In this document: positions 7,597 through 15,942 of the stretch, piece after piece
How positions within the stretch are numbered: position 1 is the stretch's first letter
How the letters are laid out: the number at the start of each line of letters is the position of its first letter
Source: Paenibacillus_AA sp045062745
GTDB taxonomy: Bacteria; Bacillota; Bacilli; Paenibacillales; NBRC-103111
DNA length: 64,000 bases
NCBI RefSeq assembly: GCF_045062745.1
Contig: NZ_JBJGED010000019.1
Span: 62,001-126,000 of the forward strand
Direction: 5' to 3'
Made by a program: the position numbers and the translations under genes
The notes under the pieces: model-generated
Database searches by the model: none
What the model saw: only the letters and a program-made list of their open reading frames with translations
What the model was told of the DNA's origin: nothing

Positions 7597-8418
7597 TTAT
7601 TGTTCCTTATAGAGAAGTGGTAGCCCATCTCCAACGAATCGTTCGCCGTGTTTTGGCTGAAACAATCTTACATTCATATGATTATCATTTTTCGTACCGG
7701 CTCTATAACGCGATTCGCCCGACATCAGATGGATGGCCATCGATCTGCGCGGTTGATCCGTTGTATTCGCTCCGCTGCCGTGAATAGTTAGTGCATGATG
7801 AAAGCTGACCTGCCCCGCCTTCATTTCTATTGGAACCGGTTTGAATAATTTGCCCAACGATTCCTTTAATCCTTTCTCTTGCTTATCGATATCTTGCTCA
7901 TAAAAATCGTTTACTTTCATTAAACCCTGTTTATGGCTGCCTGGAACAACCTGCATGCAGCCGTTAGCTACAGATACATCATCAAAAGCAACCCAGGCTG
8001 TCACTAACGTAGGCTCAGCCACGCACTGCCAATACGAATAATCTTGATGCCATCCAACGTTGGCCTTGATCCTCTCCTTGCTAGTTCCCGGCTTGTATAA
8101 CAGCTGATCATGCCATAGCCGCGTGCTTTTCGTATTCAGCAGCTTCGCAGCAATTTGACCAATCAACGGATCAACGGCCAACTCGCGAAGGGTATAATCC
8201 GACCAATGACAATTGTCTGTTTGCCTGAGACCGGGTGTGTCTTTCCATGCTTTCCAAGGAGCTCTGCCAGTTTCGAATTCACCGTTATATACTTTGTCCA
8301 TGTGGTGTTTTAGCAATGTCAGGCGTTCATCGTCGATGATTTTTTGCGATATCCAGTAGCCGTATTCGTTAAAAAAAGCAATATCCTGTTCTGTTGGTAA
8401 AAAATTTTTATCAACCAT
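7597..8418 (-). CDS. Phytanoyl-CoA dioxygenase (PhyH) family Fe(II)/2-oxoglutarate oxygenase
   Basis: A 273-residue cytosolic oxygenase of the PhyH family. The metal site is visible: H124 and D126 (VGWHQDYSYW), distal H213 (LTIHGSG) and the 2-oxoglutarate-binding arginine at R224 or R225 (DQPRRSMAIH). The length matches bacterial PhyH proteins, which hydroxylate small substrates and are often near AraC regulators and carbohydrate genes. An AraC regulator on the same strand lies just upstream and probably controls it. The substrate is not deducible. The start Met is followed by VDKNFLPTE and preceded by a weak AGGTG site. Confidence 0.88.
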   Translation of the reverse strand: MVDKNFLPTEQDIAFFNEYGYWISQKIIDDERLTLLKHHMDKVYNGEFETGRAPWKAWKDTPGLRQTDNCHWSDYTLRELAVDPLIGQIAAKLLNTKSTRLWHDQLLYKPGTSKERIKANVGWHQDYSYWQCVAEPTLVTAWVAFDDVSVANGCMQVVPGSHKQGLMKVNDFYEQDIDKQEKGLKESLGKLFKPVPIEMKAGQVSFHHALTIHGSGANTTDQPRRSMAIHLMSGESRYRAGTKNDNHMNVRLFQPKHGERFVGDGLPLLYKEQ

Positions 8419-8499
8419 TTACAACACCTCAACCAATTTTTGATAACTTCATTGTAAATGGTTGAAAATCTAGTGTCTTTCCATATCTGACGCAACAAT

Positions 8500-9414
8500 T
8501 TAAACTTTCGAATCATCTTTATAGTTTGTTTTGCTATGAACAAACTTACGAAATTCGGCAGGCGACATTTTCGTAAAATTCTTGAAAAACATGCTGAAGT
8601 TATGAATCGTGTTGAAACCCATTCTTTCTGCAATTTCTGTAACGGAATCATTGGTTTCCCGCAAGTAATATTTGGCTCGGTCAATATAGAGGGCACGTAT
8701 ATAGTCGCTGATGGAAATGCCGAGAGTTGTTTTGAATAACCTGTTTAAATGGGAGCGGCTTAGATGAACAGCAGCACATAAATCGTCTACGTTATGTCTG
8801 CTGTTTACTTCCAAATGAAGCAGTTCAAGAGTGCGCTTGATAGCCGGATGAAGAATGGTTGATGACGATTTGCCCTGCTCAACTGCACTTGAATAATTTC
8901 TTATCACTGTAATTAGAAGCTGAATCAACAGACTTTGAGCCATACGCATACTTTGCTTTTGAACGCTTCGAATTTCTTCAATGATCTTATCGAACATCAG
9001 TTTCAGGGTTCCCGTTCTATCCTCCACTACCCGATTATTCCCGATGTCAATATATTCAAGCTCCAGATTCTTCATTTGATCCAGTTTAAAGCCTAAGTAG
9101 TACATCTTAAAGGAATTGATTCCGGAAGCGGCGCCGTAATGGACTTCCCCAATTTTGGAAAGAAAAAGATCTCCTTCCTTTACGTTATAAAAGTGACTGT
9201 TGTTATAAAACCAACCCTGTCCCTTCACAATGTAGCACAATTCAAAATGAGGATGAAAATGAGGAGGGGTATACCACTTTTTTTGCTCCGCAACCCCAAC
9301 ATATAGCAGGCTGTCAAAAAGCATCCCGAACGGCACTTCATAACAAAATTCGTCCGGTATTTCCATAAGCCGTGTCGAAGTGGGTGTTGCGTATTCGGGT
9401 GCCTGATTAATCAA
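8500..9414 (-). CDS. AraC family transcriptional regulator with cupin sensor domain
   Basis: The start is taken as a TTG at 9414-9412, because a strong GGGAGGG lies 6 nt upstream; longer in-frame starts run into the tRNA-like region and have no binding site. This gives 304 residues. The N-terminal part is a cupin-type AraC sensor (PPHFHPHFELCYIVKGQGWF, then an EGDLFLSKIGEVHYG loop). The C-terminal part has two helix-turn-helices (LCAAVHLSRSHLNRLFK and VTEIAERMGFNTIHNFSMFF). It is transcribed toward the PhyH gene with 81 nt between them, so it probably activates that gene in response to a small sugar-like ligand. Confidence 0.88.
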   Translation of the reverse strand: MINQAPEYATPTSTRLMEIPDEFCYEVPFGMLFDSLLYVGVAEQKKWYTPPHFHPHFELCYIVKGQGWFYNNSHFYNVKEGDLFLSKIGEVHYGAASGINSFKMYYLGFKLDQMKNLELEYIDIGNNRVVEDRTGTLKLMFDKIIEEIRSVQKQSMRMAQSLLIQLLITVIRNYSSAVEQGKSSSTILHPAIKRTLELLHLEVNSRHNVDDLCAAVHLSRSHLNRLFKTTLGISISDYIRALYIDRAKYYLRETNDSVTEIAERMGFNTIHNFSMFFKNFTKMSPAEFRKFVHSKTNYKDDSKV

Positions 9415-9561
9415 ATTTACCCCTCCCTGAAAGTTTTCACGATCTAAAATCATATACTGCAGACAGACTCGGAAAGTTCCGATGACGTAAGACGGGAGAC
9501 TCCAGATGCTAATGCATGCTTCAGGACACGCATGCAACCGTACTAAATTGGTCGAGAGAGC

Positions 9562-9619
9562 GGAGCCTAGTGTGCGCGGAACGACCCCCTTGCAGGGGTT
9601 CACTCCAACCCTAGGCTCC
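9562..9619 (+). other. Inverted GGAGCCTAG...CTAGGCTCC element, tRNA-end-like
   Basis: A 9-bp perfect inverted repeat (GGAGCCTAG at 9562-9570, CTAGGCTCC at 9611-9619) encloses 40 nt that include an AGGGGTTCA motif resembling a T arm. The same GGAGCCTAG word ends the decayed tRNA copy at 9653. It may be a third, inverted tRNA fragment or a by-product of rearrangement at this site. Confidence 0.35.
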
Positions 9620-9625
9620 ATAACG

Positions 9626-9652
9626 AAAAAGCACCCCGAAGGGCGCTATATT
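9626..9652 (-). terminator. Terminator after decayed tRNA-Ala copy B
   Basis: On the minus strand AGCGCCC, loop TTCG, GGGTGCT then TTTTTCG form a compact terminator with one mismatch. It follows the tRNA-like copy B directly. Confidence 0.65.
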
Positions 9653-9730
9653 TGGAGCCTAGGGGGCTCGAACCCCTGACCTCATCGCTTCCAGCGATGC
9701 GTGATTCCCAGCTGAGCCTAAAACACTACC
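9653..9730 (-). pseudogene. Decayed tRNA-Ala-like sequence, copy B
   Basis: On the minus strand the T arm (AGGGG TTCGAGC CCCCT) and 3' end are almost the same as in the intact tRNA at 9822-9895. The anticodon stem is CATCG/CGATG but the loop is CTGGAAG, so the anticodon position reads GGA instead of GGC. The D arm has lost pairing and no 5' acceptor strand matches. Its 5' boundary GGTAGTGT is shared with copy A at 5.4 kb, so A and B are closer to each other than to the intact gene. Confidence 0.65.
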
Positions 9731-9786
9731 ATAATGGATTGCTTGAGATGAAGATTATCGTTGACACAAAAATTGCAAAAAAGGAA

Positions 9787-9815
9787 AAACCTACTCACAA
9801 TTTAAGAGTAGGTTT
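9787..9815 (-). terminator. Terminator of tRNA-Ala
   Basis: A 10-bp perfect stem (AAACCTACTC/GAGTAGGTTT) with a 9-nt loop lies 7 nt beyond the tRNA 3' end, followed on the minus strand by TTCCTTTTTT. Confidence 0.8.
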
Positions 9816-9821
9816 ATTTTA

Positions 9822-9895
9822 TGGAGCTTAGGGGGCTCGAACCCCTGACCTCTTCGCTGCCAGCGAAGCGCTCTCCCAGACTGAGCTAAAGCCCC
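9822..9895 (-). tRNA. tRNA-Ala (anticodon GGC)
   Basis: A complete cloverleaf is visible on the minus strand. The acceptor GGGGCTT pairs with AAGCTCC followed by discriminator A. The D stem is GCTC/GAGC. The anticodon stem is CTTCG/CGAAG with loop CTGGCAG, giving GGC for GCC alanine codons. The T stem is AGGGG/CCCCT with loop TTCGAGC. CCA is not encoded beyond the discriminator. A good promoter and a terminator flank it. Two decayed relatives lie within 4.5 kb on the same strand. Confidence 0.93.
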
Positions 9896-9909
9896 GGACA
9901 ACAAAATTT

Positions 9910-9938
9910 ATTATACAAGCTCCCCGAATAAATTGCAA
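9910..9938 (-). promoter_or_regulatory. Promoter of tRNA-Ala
   Basis: On the minus strand a -35 box TTGCAA (9938-9933) and a -10 box TATAAT (9915-9910) are separated by 17 bp. Transcription would start a few bases before the tRNA 5' end at 9895. Confidence 0.8.
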
Positions 9939-9944
9939 AGAGAA

Positions 9945-10406
9945 CATACATTCCCTAATTGCGTATGTATTAGACACCAAGAGTGCTTCGGTTTACACAA
10001 GCTGCTTATCATTTGGCAAAGAACGCGAAAGAGTTCAACAACTACAACGACATTATGCACCAGCTTAATGACTCCTTCACGCGCCTCAAACTTGGATAAC
10101 AACACTCAAGCCATTGCTGAGATGTCCGAAGCCCTTGGTCGGATTCGTCGTCGTGACTATGTTGGCGTCTTCCTTTCTCGTAATGACCTTCGGAGACTTC
10201 AACTGGAAGCGGCATTGTACGAGAAGCAGTGCTCATACTGTCATTGATTCCTCTACTGTACGGTATGGCGCTTGTGGGAGAAAAGCCAAGTGCTGTATCT
10301 CCTACTCCAACTACACTGCCGCGAATCTTCACTTATTATCTATGTGTTCATAAGTTTGCGGTTAAGATGGCAGTTGTTTGTCACCATATCAAAACAAATC
10401 ATCGAA
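9945..10406. other. Gene-free stretch between tRNA-Ala and the recombinase, possible decayed coding
   Basis: No intact gene is visible in about 460 nt. Short protein-like segments occur in two frames on the plus strand (for example AKNAKEFNNYNDIMHQLN near 10010-10070 and NNTQAIAEMSEALGRIRRRD near 10095-10155), broken by stops and frame changes. This may be the remnant of a gene lost from the accessory region, but no family can be named. Confidence 0.3.
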
Positions 10407-10440
10407 AAAGCTACCAGCATATAAGTTGGTAGCTTTATTT
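10407..10440 (+). terminator. Intrinsic terminator upstream of the recombinase
   Basis: A 10-bp perfect stem (AAAGCTACCA/TGGTAGCTTT) with a 10-nt loop is followed by ATTTAC and preceded by a run of A, so it could work in both directions. Confidence 0.7.
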
Positions 10441-10467
10441 ACATTTATTACAAGTCTAAATTATAAT
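10438..10467 (+). promoter_or_regulatory. Promoter of the serine recombinase
   Basis: TTTACA (10438-10443) and TATAAT (10462-10467) are separated by 18 bp. The -35 box overlaps the tail of the preceding terminator. The ribosome binding site AAGGAG (10498-10503 region) and the ATG at 10510 follow. Confidence 0.6.
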
Positions 10468-10509
10468 TGTTTCATGGTAGTTAAAACAGCTTAAATGAAG
10501 GAGTAATGT

Positions 10510-12168
10510 ATGGTGGCGAATTTGTCTGCACCAAAAAGAGTGGCTTGCCTGTATAGGGTGTCAACTAAAGGTCAGTTGAGTTTAAATGACGACATCCCAG
10601 ATCAAAGAAGGGCTTGCCAGAACTTCATCAACTCCAAATCTGATTGGGTACTTGTCAAGGAGTATGTTGAGAAGGGTGTTTCTGCATTCAAGGTGTCTGC
10701 CAGCAAGAGGGATGAAATACAGAGGGCCAAGGATGATGCCGAGAAAGGTCTATTTGATGTGTTGCTTGTTTTTATGTTTGACAGGCTGGGCAGAAGGGAC
10801 GATGAGACACCATTCGTAATGAAATGGTTTGCAAAGCAAGGTGTTGAACTCTGGTCTGTAAATGAAGGACAGCAGAAATTCGAGAGCCACGGAGATGATC
10901 TAATGAACTATATTAGGTTCTGGCAATCTAGTGGTGAGAGTAAGAAGACATCAATGAGGGTTAAAGAGAACCATACACAGATGGTCGAGGATGGAAAGTT
11001 TAGAGGTGGTAAGCCGCCATACGGTTATAAGCTTGTGAAGACAAGTGAGGTGAACAAGAAAGGTAAGGAGCTAATGGGGCTGGCTGTGAACGAAGAGCAA
11101 GCGGCAATCGTTAGAGAGATGTACATGCTTGTTTACGAGCAGGGGTTCGGTAGCAACAGAATAGCGAAGTATTTTAACATCGAAAGAAAGCCTACAGTAA
11201 TGTCAAGCACAGGCGGCGAGTGGACGACAGGTGTCATTAATTTTATCCTGCGGAATCCTATCTACAAAGGCTATAGCACATACGGGAAAAGAACTAGTGA
11301 CTTTGGTGTCTTTAATATGCAACCTAAAGACAAATGGGTGTTGTCACAACAGGCCAACGATGAGTTGATTATTGTTGACGAGAGTGTGTGGAATGCAGTC
11401 CAGACAATTAGAAGTTCTAGGACTCCTGACAAATCAAAGAATGATTCATATGAGAGGGTGACTATAACGAAAAGCCCACTGTTATTTACCGGAATTGCAA
11501 GATGTGGGCATTGCGGATCGCCTCTAACAACAACCTATAACAGCAAGAAGTATGCACTAGCAGACGGAACAATTCAGAAATGGAAGTCAGCCAAGTATCG
11601 TTGTAGCGGCAAGGCATTAGGGAAGTCTTGTGACGGTCAAACGATTCATTCTCACAACAAGATAGAAGGGGTAGTTCTTGAGGAAGTGGATAAATATTTA
11701 GATAAGCTTAAGCAAGTTGACTACAACAAGGAGATCGAACACTTCCGTAAGAAGAATCTTGGCGAAGACACTAAATTACTGAAATCCTTGCAGAAGGACA
11801 TAGAGGAACATTACAAAGAGCTTGCTCACCTACATGCAGAGGTTCCCAAGGCGATAGCTAGTAAAAGCTCTTTTAAGCCAGAACTGCTTTCATCTTTGAT
11901 CGAACACAAATACACGGAGATCAAGGAGGTAGCTGAAAAGATTAAACAAGTAGAATCCACACTTGGGACCAAGAAGGTTGAGATCGGGGAGATGGAGGCA
12001 TTACAGAAACATATCCCCATCTGGAAGGAAGAGTTTGAGGCCGCACCACATGAAAAGAAAAAAATGATGCTAAACTCAATCATTGAGCGCATCACAGTTT
12101 ATAGAGATTCAATTGTGGTTGATGTCAAATTGCATGTTTCTCAGTTTATTTCTTCGCTAATGGGGTAG
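10510..12168 (+). CDS. Large serine recombinase (site-specific integrase/resolvase family)
   Basis: A 552-residue DNA recombinase with the full architecture of large serine recombinases. The resolvase catalytic domain (about 10-150) has the nucleophile S18 in YRVSTKGQ, R16, and the FDRLGRR motif at 90-96. A recombinase domain spans about 165-300. A zinc ribbon has C332, C335, C365 and C374. A long coiled coil follows at about 395-500. Such enzymes integrate phages and mobile elements or excise developmental insertions. No phage structural or conjugation genes flank it, so it may be a remnant of an element. Base composition is clearly lower in GC than the genes from 12.2 kb onward. The start has an AAGGAG site 7-8 nt upstream. 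Confidence 0.92.
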   Translation: MVANLSAPKRVACLYRVSTKGQLSLNDDIPDQRRACQNFINSKSDWVLVKEYVEKGVSAFKVSASKRDEIQRAKDDAEKGLFDVLLVFMFDRLGRRDDETPFVMKWFAKQGVELWSVNEGQQKFESHGDDLMNYIRFWQSSGESKKTSMRVKENHTQMVEDGKFRGGKPPYGYKLVKTSEVNKKGKELMGLAVNEEQAAIVREMYMLVYEQGFGSNRIAKYFNIERKPTVMSSTGGEWTTGVINFILRNPIYKGYSTYGKRTSDFGVFNMQPKDKWVLSQQANDELIIVDESVWNAVQTIRSSRTPDKSKNDSYERVTITKSPLLFTGIARCGHCGSPLTTTYNSKKYALADGTIQKWKSAKYRCSGKALGKSCDGQTIHSHNKIEGVVLEEVDKYLDKLKQVDYNKEIEHFRKKNLGEDTKLLKSLQKDIEEHYKELAHLHAEVPKAIASKSSFKPELLSSLIEHKYTEIKEVAEKIKQVESTLGTKKVEIGEMEALQKHIPIWKEEFEAAPHEKKKMMLNSIIERITVYRDSIVVDVKLHVSQFISSLMG

Positions 12169-12253
12169 TGAATAAATCTCACTCGTTCTAACGCATCGAG
12201 GCCGCCCCCGCAAAGAGAGCTTGGCTTCCCATTGCGGAGGCGTATTCAGGCTG

Positions 12254-12835
12254 TTAAGCAAGCTTCGACCCTAACCGTCTTACCTTCTCCAGCCAACGTG
12301 CTCTATGCTCCGGCGACGATGGTCTTACCGGGCCAATCTCGGTGACGCGAACGGGGGTGATGCCGCAAAATTGCAAAATGTTACGCTTCATGACGCTATG
12401 CCCGGCGCGTTTGTAGATCCAGCGGTTGTACCAAGCCGGCGTATCCATCGTGACGATAAGGTGTGCGCTTTTCCCGGATAACAGCTTATCCCAGAGCGGA
12501 GAGTTCTCGCGGTACTTGTAGGCGAAGCCGGGCAGGAAGACGCGGTCGATAAAGCCTTTCAGAATCGCCGGCATTGCGCCCCACCAGGTCGGATAGACGA
12601 AAACGAGGTGATCGGCCCACCGAATGAGCTCTTGCGCCTCTACTAGCACCGGCTCGAGCTCGGTTCGTTGCCGATACCCATGCTTCAAGTTCGGATTGAA
12701 CTCGATTCGGCTGAGATCGAGCTCCCGAATGTGGGCTTGACTCCCCGATGCACCTTCCCGATAAGCACCGGACAGAGCCGAGCAAAAGCTTTCGGAATCA
12801 GGGTGTCCCTGGATGATGAGAATGTTCGATTTCAT
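12254..12835 (-). CDS. NAD(P)H-dependent oxidoreductase, flavodoxin-like fold
   Basis: A 193-residue flavodoxin_2 family (NQO/MdaB/KefF type) FMN or FAD enzyme that reduces quinones or other electrophiles in the cytosol. It shows the N-terminal IQGHPDSESF phosphate-binding loop (residues 8-17) and the YPTWWGAMPAILKGFIDRV motif at about 100-118. The gene is divergent from an AraC-type regulator, starting 137 nt away, which suggests inducible expression in response to a toxic compound. The AGGAGGAA site upstream supports the start. Confidence 0.9.
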   Translation of the reverse strand: MKSNILIIQGHPDSESFCSALSGAYREGASGSQAHIRELDLSRIEFNPNLKHGYRQRTELEPVLVEAQELIRWADHLVFVYPTWWGAMPAILKGFIDRVFLPGFAYKYRENSPLWDKLLSGKSAHLIVTMDTPAWYNRWIYKRAGHSVMKRNILQFCGITPVRVTEIGPVRPSSPEHRARWLEKVRRLGSKLA

Positions 12836-12972
12836 GGCTATGTTCCTCCTATGTGAATGGTCATGGTACTATAAAGTGGAGTGACTAGTATCAAGCATAC
12901 AAGGATGAGAAACATAAAGGTATGATCGACCGCGCACGGAAATTGCTCATTCACGCAAGGGAGGAGTCCATC

Positions 12973-14004
12973 GTGACCTATAACGGAATTGCCATTTCTA
13001 TGGTCTATCCGATCTTGAAAGCCATTGTACACAAAGGATATGAAGCGGAGGATTTTGGCCGGTATGCTTCGCTTGACGCAAGCCTGCTGCAAGATGTCGA
13101 AGCTCGGATCTCCGCAGAGGAGCTGGAACGGCTCATGCTCGCAGCCGCGGCGTTCACCCGAGACGAGCATTTCGGCTTGCGGCAAGGGCAACTGATGGAG
13201 TTCGCCGACATGGGGGTACTCGGTTACGTGATGATGCATTCCAATACGATCGCAGACGCGCTGGAGGCGTATCGGAGATATAACGTCATTCTGTGCAGCG
13301 GGTTCAATCTAGAGTGCGCCAGCGGGGAGGAAGACGTCACCATAAGATTGTCCATACAGCAACCTGCACAGATGTCGCGGCATTGTGTGGAGGATATGGC
13401 CGTCTCTGTCTATCGCTTGATCGGGAAGCTGAGCAATCGGCCGATCCCGCTGAAGGGGGTGAACTTTACGCATGAAGCGACAGCCGATACGGAGCCGTAC
13501 GTGACGGCATTCGGCCTCCTGCCCAAGTTCGGCGAAGCGGAGAACGCGCTGATCCTGAGCAAGGACGTTTTGAACTATCCGGTGCTTTACTCGGATCCCA
13601 GGCTGTTGGAGGTATTTGAACGCATAGCCCGAGAGACGCATGAGACCTTGACCGGAAATAACACCTTCACGAATCGAATCGTCGCATGGATGGAGAAGTG
13701 TATGCCTTCCTGCTTCCCGACCTTGCAGCAAACGGCGGAAGCATTCGGGACGAGCACGAGAACGATTCAGAACAAGCTGAAGGAAGAGAACACGACGTAT
13801 GTCGACTTATCGACCCGCGTGCGCAAGGAAATCGCCATGCGATATTTGAAGCAAAAGGACTACTCCGTGGGCGATATCGCTTATGTGCTGCACTTCTCGG
13901 AACCGAGCGCCTTCCAGAGCGCCTTCAAAAAATGGACCGGTCTCACTCCGGGCCAGTACCGGGCGAACTCGGGGAAAGAGCGGAGGGAGGCCGCAACGCG
14001 GTGA
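12973..14004 (+). CDS. AraC family transcriptional regulator with arabinose-binding-type N-terminal domain
   Basis: The start is taken as the GTG at 12973 because AAGGGAGGAG lies just upstream; an in-frame ATG at 12922 has only a weak site. The protein has 343 residues. The N-terminal 200 residues resemble the ArgR/OruR/VirF type of sensor (FGLRQGQLMEFADMGVLGY, then VLCSGFNLECASG region). The C-terminal AraC domain includes TAEAFGTSTRTIQNKLKEEN and VGDIAYVLHFSEPSAFQSAF. It is divergent from the flavodoxin-fold oxidoreductase and probably regulates it. Confidence 0.88.
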   Translation: MTYNGIAISMVYPILKAIVHKGYEAEDFGRYASLDASLLQDVEARISAEELERLMLAAAAFTRDEHFGLRQGQLMEFADMGVLGYVMMHSNTIADALEAYRRYNVILCSGFNLECASGEEDVTIRLSIQQPAQMSRHCVEDMAVSVYRLIGKLSNRPIPLKGVNFTHEATADTEPYVTAFGLLPKFGEAENALILSKDVLNYPVLYSDPRLLEVFERIARETHETLTGNNTFTNRIVAWMEKCMPSCFPTLQQTAEAFGTSTRTIQNKLKEENTTYVDLSTRVRKEIAMRYLKQKDYSVGDIAYVLHFSEPSAFQSAFKKWTGLTPGQYRANSGKERREAATR

Positions 14005-14011
14005 TGCAACA

Positions 14012-14042
14012 AAAAAGAGCCCTGCCACCCGGCAGGGCTCTT
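14012..14042 (-). terminator. Terminator of ilvD, shared with the convergent AraC gene
   Basis: A 12-bp perfect stem (AAGAGCCCTGCC and complement) with loop ACCC lies between two convergent genes. On the minus strand it is followed by a long run of T, so it mainly serves ilvD. Confidence 0.85.
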
Positions 14043-14058
14043 CCTAAAATCGCAAACC

Positions 14059-15744
14059 TTACAGCTTCATCACGCCGCCGCTGCTGGCGTTGGTGACGAG
14101 CGCCGAGTAGCGCGCGAGGTACCCGCGCTTGATCTTCGGCTCGAAGCCCGGCCATGCGGCACGGCGGCGTTCCAGCTCCTCGTCGCTCACCTCGAGCGTG
14201 ATCTTGCGGTTGTTCATGTCGAGCTCGATCATATCGCCGTCATGGACGAAGGCGATCGGGCCGCCCTCGGCCGCTTCCGGCGAGACGTGGCCGATCGAGA
14301 TGCCGCGGGACGCGCCCGAGAACCGGCCGTCGGTGATCAGGCCGACCTTCGTGCCGAGGCCCATGCCGACGATCTGCGACGTAGGCGCGAGCATCTCCGG
14401 CATCCCCGGGCCGCCCTTAGGCCCTTCGTAGCGGATGACGACGACGTGGCCTTCCTTGACCTTGCCGTTCGCGATCCCGGAGAGCGCTTCGTCCTGGGAG
14501 TCGAAGCAGATCGCTGGACCGCGGTGGTAGCCGCCGACGGACTTGTCGACCGCGCCGACCTTGATGATCGAGCCGCCCGGCGCCAAGTTGCCGAACATGA
14601 CGGACAGGCCGCCTTCTTTTGAGTGCGGATCCTCGACACTCCGGATGACGGTGCCGTCGGTGATCTGGGCATCGATCACGTTCTCGCGCAGCGTGTTGCC
14701 CGTTACGGTCAGCACGTCGCCCACGAGCGCGTTGTCTTTCTTGAACAGCTCGTTGATGATCGCGCTCACGCCTCCGGCGTTGTGCAGGTCTTCAATATGA
14801 TGGTCCGAAGCCGGAGCGAGCTTGCACAAGTAAGGAACCCGCTTCGCGACTTCATTGATCCGCTCGATCGGGTAGTCGATGCCGGCTTCATGCGCCAAGG
14901 CCAACGTGTGCAGCACGGTGTTCGTCGAGCCGCCCATCGCCATGTCGAGGGCGAAGGCATTGTCGATCGAGTCCTTCGTCACGATGTCGCGAGGCTTGAT
15001 GTCGCGCTTGATCAGCTCCATGAGCTGGGTCGCGGAACGCTTCACGAATTCGCGGCGCTCCGGCGAAACGGCGAGAATCGTGCCGTTGCCCGGCAGGGCC
15101 AAGCCGAGCACTTCGGCGAGACAGTTCATCGAGTTCGCGGTGAACATGCCGGAGCACGAGCCGCAGGTCGGACAGCCGTAACGCTCGAGCTCGTCGAGGC
15201 TCTTCTCGTCGATCTTCCCGGTCATGTAGGCGCCGACGCCTTCGAAGACCGAGGTGAGGGAGATGGCGCGGCCATCGCTCGTGCGTCCTGCCTTCATCGG
15301 GCCGCCGCTCACGAAGACGGTCGGGATGTTCACGCGAAGCGCGCCCATCATCATCCCGGGCGTAATTTTGTCGCAGTTCGGGATGCACACCATGCCGTCG
15401 AACCAGTGGGCGTTGACCATCGTCTCGACAGAGTCGGCGATAATCTCGCGGCTCGCGAGCGAATAGCGCATGCCGATGTGGCCCATCGCGATCCCGTCGT
15501 CGACGCCGATCGTATTGAACTCGAACGGCACGCCGCCCGCCTCGCGGATCGCATCCTTGACGATTTTCCCGAACTCTTGCAGGTGGACGTGGCCGGGTAC
15601 GATATCAATGTAAGAATTGCAGACTGCGATGAACGGTTTGTCGAAATCTTCCTCAGCCACGCCGGCAGCGCGCAGCAAGCTGCGGTGCGGGGCGCGGTCG
15701 AACCCTCTTTTGATCATATCGGATCTCATTTTTGCCTTAGCCAT
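14059..15744 (-). CDS. ilvD: Dihydroxy-acid dehydratase
   Basis: A 561-residue Fe-S enzyme that converts dihydroxyisovalerate and dihydroxymethylvalerate to the keto acids for valine, leucine and isoleucine synthesis. The conserved motifs CNSYIDIVPGHVHLQEFGK, CIPNCDKITPGMMMGALR, CPTCGSCSGMFTANSMNCL and GRFSGASRGISIGHVSPEAA are all present. The start is the Met of MAKAKMRSDM, with GGGAGGA upstream; a longer frame to 15816 lacks a binding site. It stands alone without other ilv genes, and no T-box leader is visible in the short upstream region. Confidence 0.97.
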   Translation of the reverse strand: MAKAKMRSDMIKRGFDRAPHRSLLRAAGVAEEDFDKPFIAVCNSYIDIVPGHVHLQEFGKIVKDAIREAGGVPFEFNTIGVDDGIAMGHIGMRYSLASREIIADSVETMVNAHWFDGMVCIPNCDKITPGMMMGALRVNIPTVFVSGGPMKAGRTSDGRAISLTSVFEGVGAYMTGKIDEKSLDELERYGCPTCGSCSGMFTANSMNCLAEVLGLALPGNGTILAVSPERREFVKRSATQLMELIKRDIKPRDIVTKDSIDNAFALDMAMGGSTNTVLHTLALAHEAGIDYPIERINEVAKRVPYLCKLAPASDHHIEDLHNAGGVSAIINELFKKDNALVGDVLTVTGNTLRENVIDAQITDGTVIRSVEDPHSKEGGLSVMFGNLAPGGSIIKVGAVDKSVGGYHRGPAICFDSQDEALSGIANGKVKEGHVVVIRYEGPKGGPGMPEMLAPTSQIVGMGLGTKVGLITDGRFSGASRGISIGHVSPEAAEGGPIAFVHDGDMIELDMNNRKITLEVSDEELERRRAAWPGFEPKIKRGYLARYSALVTNASSGGVMKL

Positions 15745-15942
15745 CTCGTAGGTTCCTCCCTCATATGAACGCATGAATCGATCGGTATCGCATCCATGTT
15801 CGTCTACCCCATGCATTTACCCTTAATACTAAACAAATTCCACCTATCTGACAAGTGAACATCTTATCCAGCATGGGATTGATAGGGTAGGCTGCTCGAG
15901 TTGAGCGGGATGTTTCAGAATCGATATAATGGGGTAATAAGG

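Noticed and set aside
9933..10247. 104-codon open frame after tRNA-Ala
   Set aside because: It overlaps the tRNA promoter, has no binding site and changes character midway; at most decayed coding.
14623..15768. Long plus-strand open frame opposite ilvD
   Set aside because: Shadow of the high-GC ilvD gene; Arg/His/Ala-rich product, no start signals, no family.
15744..15900. T-box leader ahead of ilvD
   Set aside because: The region is only about 150 nt and lacks the conserved T-box word and specifier stem.
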